64,000 nucleotides of DNA from positions 186,001 through 250,000 of the forward strand of contig NZ_AJWX01000005.1 in the NCBI RefSeq assembly GCF_000263855.1, written 5' to 3'. The notes under the pieces were generated by a model. It was not told where the DNA came from, searched no databases, and saw nothing but the letters and a program-made list of their open reading frames with translations. This DNA is from Pseudomonas sp. M47T1. Lineage in GTDB: Bacteria; Pseudomonadota; Gammaproteobacteria; Pseudomonadales; Pseudomonadaceae. How positions within the stretch are numbered: position 1 is the first letter of the stretch; every line of letters starts with the position of its first letter. Positions 59,522 to 64,000 of the stretch are shown here, piece by piece. The position numbers and the translations under genes were made by a program.

Positions 59522-60049
59522 CTATTTCACTTCAAAAGCGTCGTAGACCACCGCATTGCCCAGACGCATGGCGCTGCCCACCCCTACCGTGCGGTTGAGC
59601 CAGGCATACTGAGGTGCCGACGTCTCGAACCGCAGGGTGATGCGAAACTGGTAAAGGCCAGGGTCGACGTCCTCTCCCGCCGCGACCTGTTCCATGACGT
59701 GCGCAGGACCAAATCGGAAACCCTCGGTGCGCAGGTAGATCAATGCCCCGTCATCGGTCTGCAACAGGTAGCGCGTGTCGATGATCGCCACGCCGTCCGG
59801 GGTTACCACCTGCCAGTCGGCGCCGCTATCGAGGATGGTCCCTTTGAGCCGCGGGCCTTCAAAGTGTCCTCCCGTGATAGGGATGATGCGTCGCTTTCCT
59901 TGGCCGCTGGTAGCCCCCAGCTCCCAGATGGGGGCTACCAGGTCTACGCTGAAGCGCGCCAGGGGTTCAAGCGTGAGGGGTGGCGGGTTGTATGTGGCCG
60001 GTTGGGACATGGACGCGCAGGCGGTTGGCAATTGTGTACGCTGGCTCAT
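59522..60049 (-). CDS. DUF3237 family protein
   Basis: A 175-residue protein; ATG 60049 or ATG 60010 (MSQPATYN...) may be the start, neither with a good ribosome site. The DUF3237 pattern is clear: LEPLARFSVDLVAPIWELGATSGQGKRRIIPITGGHFEGPRLKGTILDSGADWQ, then IDTRYLLQTDDGALIYLRTEG and the ending AWLNRTVGVGSAMRLGNAVVYDAFEV. This is a small beta-barrel family of unknown function. Stands alone. Confidence 0.85.
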   Translation of the reverse strand: MSQRTQLPTACASMSQPATYNPPPLTLEPLARFSVDLVAPIWELGATSGQGKRRIIPITGGHFEGPRLKGTILDSGADWQVVTPDGVAIIDTRYLLQTDDGALIYLRTEGFRFGPAHVMEQVAAGEDVDPGLYQFRITLRFETSAPQYAWLNRTVGVGSAMRLGNAVVYDAFEVK

Positions 60050-60319
60050 GGTGTTAGGACCCCTGCTCCGTCACTTTAGTTAATTTCATTAACTATTACT
60101 GCCTATGCCGTTAAATGGCAATAGGTCTGTGCGGCTACAGACATTGATTTCGGCCATCAGTGAACAGGCTCAGCATCGTGTCGAGGAGGCCAACTCATCG
60201 CAATACTGACCGCTGGCGTGGGCACTGGCAGCGCAAAAATCCGCTCGTGGCTGGAGTGAGGGCTCCAGCGCGCGACAGGTTCGGCTATCGCGGCACTGAA
60301 ATCCCACCGCTGCCCGGCA

Positions 60320-61534
60320 TTACCCCTTGGTCAAATCAACCAAAGGCGTCTGCCGCACCTCAGTCTCCCGCCCACCCTGAATCTCGCTGACCTGCTTCAA
60401 GGCCTGATCCACCGCCATCTTGTCCGCCAATAAGCTGTAGCGGATGTGGAACTGCTTGTGTTCCTTCGGCCCAATGGTCGGTACCAGGTTCAGTGGTCGC
60501 TGATAACGGCGGTTGTAGGAAAAACTTGTCCCCGGCTCCAGCCCCGTGACGTAGCCCTGGCCCTGGGTATCGGTGTTTTTCCATAGGGAAAACACCGGCA
60601 GCGTCTGCGTGTTGAAACCGATCGAAACGCCCAGGCTGCCAGCCTTGTTATGCAACACGGCTAACGTGTCGCCCTTGGCATCGGCATAGGGCACCACGTT
60701 GTACACCGTCTCGTCATAGTCCTTGGTGGGCGCGCGGTAGGTTTGCCAGTCGTGCAGGTCGCCCTTGGCTTTATCGTTGAACGGCGATACCTGCTTCACC
60801 GGCGCGGCGAAACGAGCGCCCTGCTCCAGGAACGGGGTGCTGAAGTTACTGTGATACAGCGCCTGGTATTCCTTCGGATAATCGCCGTTGTTGGTCAGGG
60901 TGTCATTGAGGGCGAACACCACGCTGCCGGGTTCAGTGACCAGCTCGGTGGCGATGGAGAAGTCGACCTGCTTGAACGCCTGCTCTTTCAGTTCGCCACG
61001 CAAGGTGATGGCATACGGTGGTTTTTCATCGATGTGCAGGGTGACGTTGCTCGCAGGAATATTGGCGGCCCTACCGTGCAGGGTCAGCAGTTCGCCATTG
61101 TCGACCCCGGGGTGGCCCACCCATTCGTATCCGCAGCGCACAACCGTTTCGTTGAAACCTTCCAGCCAGCCCAGCCCGCCGCGGCCATTGAGTTCGATGA
61201 AGGCTGGGTTAACCACTTCCTTGACTGGCGAATCCCAGCCCATGCGCACGTTACCCACCGAGGCGTGCAAGACGTTCATGCCGCGAGTCGGCACTACCGA
61301 GAGTTTCATCGTACCGTTGTCGATGTCGACGATGCTGACACCCTCCTGCCGGCCGCCGTGCAAGGTGCGCAGGGTAACGCTGAAGGGTTTGTCGGTTTTT
61401 ACGCCGAGTTGCTGGCTGGTGATCTGCCAGTTCTGGGCGGCTTTATCGGTGTCGAGCAGCACGTAATCCCAGGCCATGGCGTGGGTAGCAGCGGATAGTG
61501 CGCCAAGGGCAACACAGAGTTTGAGCGGGGTCAT
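60320..61534 (-). CDS. Exported DUF4432 (aldose-1-epimerase-like) protein
   Basis: A 404-residue protein with a signal peptide (MTPLKLCVALGALSAATHAMA). The mature part has the DUF4432 pattern: DIDNGTMKLSVVPTRGMNVLHASVGNVRMGWDSPVKEVVNPAFIELNGRGGLGWLEGFNETVVRCG, then ELLTLHGRAANIPA and YHSNFSTPFLEQGARFAAP. The domain is related to galactose mutarotase supersandwiches. The usual members are cytoplasmic; an exported form suggests action on sugars or sugar acids in the periplasm. No sugar genes are adjacent. Confidence 0.85.
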   Translation of the reverse strand: MTPLKLCVALGALSAATHAMAWDYVLLDTDKAAQNWQITSQQLGVKTDKPFSVTLRTLHGGRQEGVSIVDIDNGTMKLSVVPTRGMNVLHASVGNVRMGWDSPVKEVVNPAFIELNGRGGLGWLEGFNETVVRCGYEWVGHPGVDNGELLTLHGRAANIPASNVTLHIDEKPPYAITLRGELKEQAFKQVDFSIATELVTEPGSVVFALNDTLTNNGDYPKEYQALYHSNFSTPFLEQGARFAAPVKQVSPFNDKAKGDLHDWQTYRAPTKDYDETVYNVVPYADAKGDTLAVLHNKAGSLGVSIGFNTQTLPVFSLWKNTDTQGQGYVTGLEPGTSFSYNRRYQRPLNLVPTIGPKEHKQFHIRYSLLADKMAVDQALKQVSEIQGGRETEVRQTPLVDLTKG

Positions 61535-61960
61535 TGCAGTAGCCTTTCTTGGAGTTGTACCGTTTTTATAGACTTGAAGAAACGTTTCAGCAAGCTCCGC
61601 GAGCGATGTTGCCGGCGAATATCCAGTGTGGATTGCGCCAAGCGGAGAATTGAGTCGACGCGATTGCCAGCGGGCTCGCTGTTACATTAGACCGAAGGGT
61701 AGCGCGCGCACGAGGCAGATTCGGTGATGCTGCTGAAGGCCGAGTAGCGACGAGGGCGCAGCCGCCGGTCGCGAAGGGCCACTTTCGGCCAGAAGCGGAC
61801 AGCCCCGCCGATGGGTGACGAGTGTCTGCTGTGTCTCCAGCGACGCATCTGAACCGCGATTTTGCGCATTCCGACCAGGAATGCCCCCATGAAAATCATT
61901 GATTTCACTATCGATTCCCGATCTCGTAGGGTGCAGCCTTCTGCATAAGGAGACCCGTCT
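61535..61960. other. Intergenic region, no clear gene
   Basis: A 104-codon frame on the minus strand (61687-61998) overlaps the start of the GST gene and has Arg-rich, non-coding-like composition; TTTCGGCCAGAAGCGGACAG at 61785-61804 is a kind of sequence common in Pseudomonas spacer DNA. AAGGAG for the GST gene is at 61947-61952. Confidence 0.4.
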
Positions 61961-62587
61961 GTGAACCCACTGCGCTTATACGTTGATTCGCAATTCACCA
62001 GCCCCTACGCCATGTCGGTCTTCGTCGCACTGACTGAGAAAGGCATCGATTTCGAGATGAGTACTGTCGACCTTGAGGCCTTGGAGAATAAGGCAGAGGG
62101 CTACGCTGCTCTCTCGCAAACCCAACGGGTCCCGACCCTGCTGGACGGCGACTTTGCCTTGTCCGAATCTTCTGCGATTACCGAATATCTCGAAAACGCT
62201 TATCCCCAGGTGCCGATCTATCCGCACGATATGCGGCTGCTTGCAAAAGCGCGGCAGGTTCAAGCGTGGATCCGCAGCGACCTGCTGCCCATCCGGCATG
62301 AGCGCTCGACTCTCGTCGTCTTCTACGGCGAGAAATCAGGCCCCTTGTCACCTACCGCCAACGTGGCAGCCGACAAGTTGTTCAACGCGGCGCAAGCACT
62401 CCTGAAGGACGATGCGGAATATTTGTTCGGCGAATGGTCCATAGCCGATGTGGATCTCGCGCTCATGCTCAATCGGCTGATACTGAATGGCGATGCAGTG
62501 CCCCCGGCTCTCGTGGAATATGCCCAACGCCAATGGCAGCGTCCCAGCGTGAAAGCATGGGTGACACTCCAACGTCCGCCGCTTTAA
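61961..62587 (+). CDS. Glutathione transferase (YfcF-like)
   Basis: A 208-residue protein starting at GTG 61961 with AAGGAG 8 bases ahead. The thioredoxin domain shows LRLYVDSQFTSPYAMSVFVALTEKGIDFEM with Ser14 as the likely glutathione-activating residue, QTQRVPTLLDGDFALSESSAITEYLE with the cis-Pro, and the C-terminal domain has FGEWSIADVDLALMLNRLI. This resembles E. coli YfcF, a GST with peroxidase activity. Transcribed alone. Confidence 0.9.
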   Translation: MNPLRLYVDSQFTSPYAMSVFVALTEKGIDFEMSTVDLEALENKAEGYAALSQTQRVPTLLDGDFALSESSAITEYLENAYPQVPIYPHDMRLLAKARQVQAWIRSDLLPIRHERSTLVVFYGEKSGPLSPTANVAADKLFNAAQALLKDDAEYLFGEWSIADVDLALMLNRLILNGDAVPPALVEYAQRQWQRPSVKAWVTLQRPPL

Positions 62588-62689
62588 ACCTGTGCTTGAA
62601 GAAGACCATTGAGGGAGCTGCTGGCCGTCCGCTTCGATATCTGATTAAGGTCAGACACCACCGACTGACTGAAACAGGTCGGGAGCGCA

Positions 62690-63420
62690 GCCGCGGGTGT
62701 TGAGATTGCCCAACTCGTTGGGTCTGGCTTTGATATCGAAGCGGTTGACCTGAACCACGCCATCCGGATACCAGCCGGACGGACCAAAGTGTGTCCAGTA
62801 GGCTCCGAGTCCGTATGCCCTTAAGGTGTCTTCGCCCGCCGCGCGGCGGGTGTAGTGGTTGACGCCTGCATCCAGCGTAGCGGCGGACAGGGACAGACCA
62901 GCCTGCTCATGACTGCCGTCGGCTCTCACCTTGCGATAAAGGTCGGTGCCCACCTGGAAGGCGGTCAGGTCGTAGTTGTATTCGGGGGTATGACCGAACG
63001 CATTTTTCGTTCGCCGTCCCGTTTGCCACTTCGATAGATCACGCGCCCCCACCCCATCGACGGAGAAAGGGTGCTCTGATCCTGGGCTGGCAGAGGTTCG
63101 TCTTCATTCAGACGCTCCTCGCCTAGGGGCCCGCCACACGTGGCGAGCCAGGCGAAACGCATCCGGATCGCTGGCCCGGTCGTCTTGTTCAGCAGCTCGA
63201 CGACCGCGATGCCGTTGCCCTGAGTCAGCTCTCCCTGCCCGCCCACATTGCTCACTGTCACGCGTGTGGCGCCATTTGCTGTCTGAGTCGAGTCAACGAC
63301 CAACATGTCAGAGCGGCTATTCAAGGTGGTGTTGAGCAGCAGGCTGCCGCCGTTTGAAATATAAGTACCGCCGCCATCCGCACCTGCAACTGTCGCGCCG
63401 CTGATCAGCAGTACTGCGCT
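62690..63420 (-). pseudogene. Decayed autotransporter, paralogue of the one at 6.5-10.3 kb
   Basis: Minus-strand translations in three frames match the intact autotransporter: LLISGATVAGADGGGTYISN and SRSDMLVVDSTQTANGATRV, then TQGNGIAVVELL, then SPSMGWGRVIYRSGKRDGE in one frame, and EYNYDLTAFQVGTDLYRKVRADGSHEQAG, DTLRAYGLGAYWTHFGPSGWY and VNRFDIKARPNELGNL in another. A deletion has removed the passenger end and Pro linker (AFRLARHVWRAP joins directly to GEERLNEDEPLP), with a frame change there and a second near 62990. The barrel stops after NLNTRG, lacking about the last 160 residues, and the upstream passenger is absent. It cannot make a working protein. Confidence 0.88.
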
Positions 63421-63867
63421 CGTAGCCTGAGCGAGGAGCGCCTGACTGCTTTCTCCAGGACCCGCTGCGCAGACCTGGCTCTGCGAATGGGCGCATTACA
63501 AGACTCAAGCATGACCGCCCAATGCATAGGGGAAGCCAGACGCCGGGTGCTGGCAACGCCTGCCTACTTCGAGCGCCGGGCGCACGTGTTCGGTCGTCGC
63601 GAGGATAAACAATCTATGGTCACCCCCATTTTTGCAATGCTGATTAACGGGCGATGTGGTGGCTTGCTTAAATCTATCCGGCGTCTGTTGGGGCAAGCCC
63701 CGCGCCACGATGAGAGTCGCGCCTGGCGATCCTTAAAAACCCGTGCGGCTTAAAAAGCCAGATGTTTATCCAGGATCTTCGCCAGGCCGGTTGGCCGTTC
63801 ACATCATCTGTTGTTCAACTATCGCAAAACCTGAAAGGTGAATCGTGGTACAGCAACAACCGAAGGA
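63421..63867. other. Region of gene fragments before the IS110-type end
   Basis: No intact gene. It includes spacer-like DNA (63600-63760) and the non-coding 3' side of the recombinase. Frames on both strands lack start signals and family likeness. If the IS belongs to the IS1111 subgroup, its right end and guide RNA gene should lie within this stretch. Confidence 0.4.
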
Positions 63868-64000
63868 TCAGGCTTTCACCACGTCTGGCCCTGCTTCGTA
63901 TTGGGTGTGGTGCGCAGAAATTGCCCAGGCTATGCGGGCCAGCTTGTTGGCCAGCGCGCAGGCAACCACGTTGGAATGCCGCCGTGTCAGCAGCGATCGC
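63868..64000 (-). mobile_element. IS110-family recombinase, C-terminal end
   Basis: The minus strand enters from the right edge with RSLLTRRHSNVVACALANKL, then ARIAWAISAHHTQYEAGPDVVKA and TGA at 63870-63868. The block RRHSNVVACALANKLARIAWA is the conserved C-terminal end of IS110/IS1111 DEDD recombinases. Only 43 residues are visible; the catalytic Ser and DEDD residues are outside. These elements recombine site-specifically using a structured non-coding RNA from one end of the element. It lies next to a decayed autotransporter gene, which fits a rearranged region. Confidence 0.8.

Noticed and set aside
61687..61998. 103-residue minus-strand frame overlapping the second glutathione transferase start
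   Set aside because: Arg-rich composition, no ribosome site, and it covers the AAGGAG and GTG start of a clear gene; it resembles Pseudomonas spacer sequence.
1..64000. CRISPR arrays, tRNA, rRNA, prophage structural genes
   Set aside because: No regularly spaced repeats, no cloverleaf-forming sequences and no capsid, terminase or tail genes were seen; vgrG is a T6SS component here because of its DUF4123 and effector neighbours.

Overview
The window is high-GC bacterial DNA with dense, mostly tightly packed genes. Gene content points to a Pseudomonas of the fluorescens type: a vgrG cargo island, DHA2/EmrAB efflux with a NodT-type lipoprotein, phosphatidylcholine synthase, selD/selU, a fluoride riboswitch nearly identical in core to the Pseudomonas syringae eriC one, many LysR regulators, and scattered REP-like intergenic repeats. 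This assignment rests on gene content only; there is no rRNA or tRNA in the window.

Layout. 1-5620: tail of vgrG, then a DUF4123 adaptor, a lipoprotein and a class 3 lipase, joined by stop/start overlaps (type VI secretion effector-immunity cassette), followed by two unknown small genes. 5767-10321: small XRE-like regulator and a large type V autotransporter. 10339-13280: nitronate monooxygenase and its LysR regulator, then nearly 1 kb of broken genes. 13281-18070: an eight-heme cytochrome with HEAT and TPR repeats, a DUF4865/tautomerase pair with a divergent LysR, and a carotenoid hydroxylase homologue. 18294-23214: tripartite drug efflux operon (HlyD, DHA2 MFS, NodT lipoprotein) with a divergent TetR. 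23204-23356: a small inverted-repeat element between two convergent genes. 23356-29883: GAF-GGDEF protein, an ABC importer without a binding protein, a CLC-F fluoride exporter under a fluoride riboswitch, and an Lrp regulator. 30055-37633: phosphatidylcholine synthase, an NTF2-like protein, and a molybdenum hydroxylase operon ([2Fe-2S] subunit, Mo subunit, triheme cytochrome, XdhC). 37634-45880: transporters (DHA2, LysE, TSUP, MFS, DUF318 permease), an orphan Rieske oxygenase, a phosphodiesterase and a SleB hydrolase. 46002-48133: selD-selU. 48368-51144: SDR, LysR and a glutathione transferase. 51160-56357: a five-gene operon with binding protein, Rieske oxygenase, ABC ATPase, ABC permease and an 8-oxoguanine-deaminase-like amidohydrolase, apparently for uptake and breakdown of an N-heterocycle. 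56859-62587: small metabolic genes, a LysR and a second glutathione transferase. 62690-64000: a decayed paralogue of the autotransporter and the end of an IS110-family recombinase.

The most unusual points are the oxygenase-containing ABC operon with a hairpin-rich leader, the octaheme-HEAT-TPR protein, the inverted-repeat element present in a long and a collapsed copy, the intact/decayed autotransporter pair, and the dispersed intergenic repeat found at four places.
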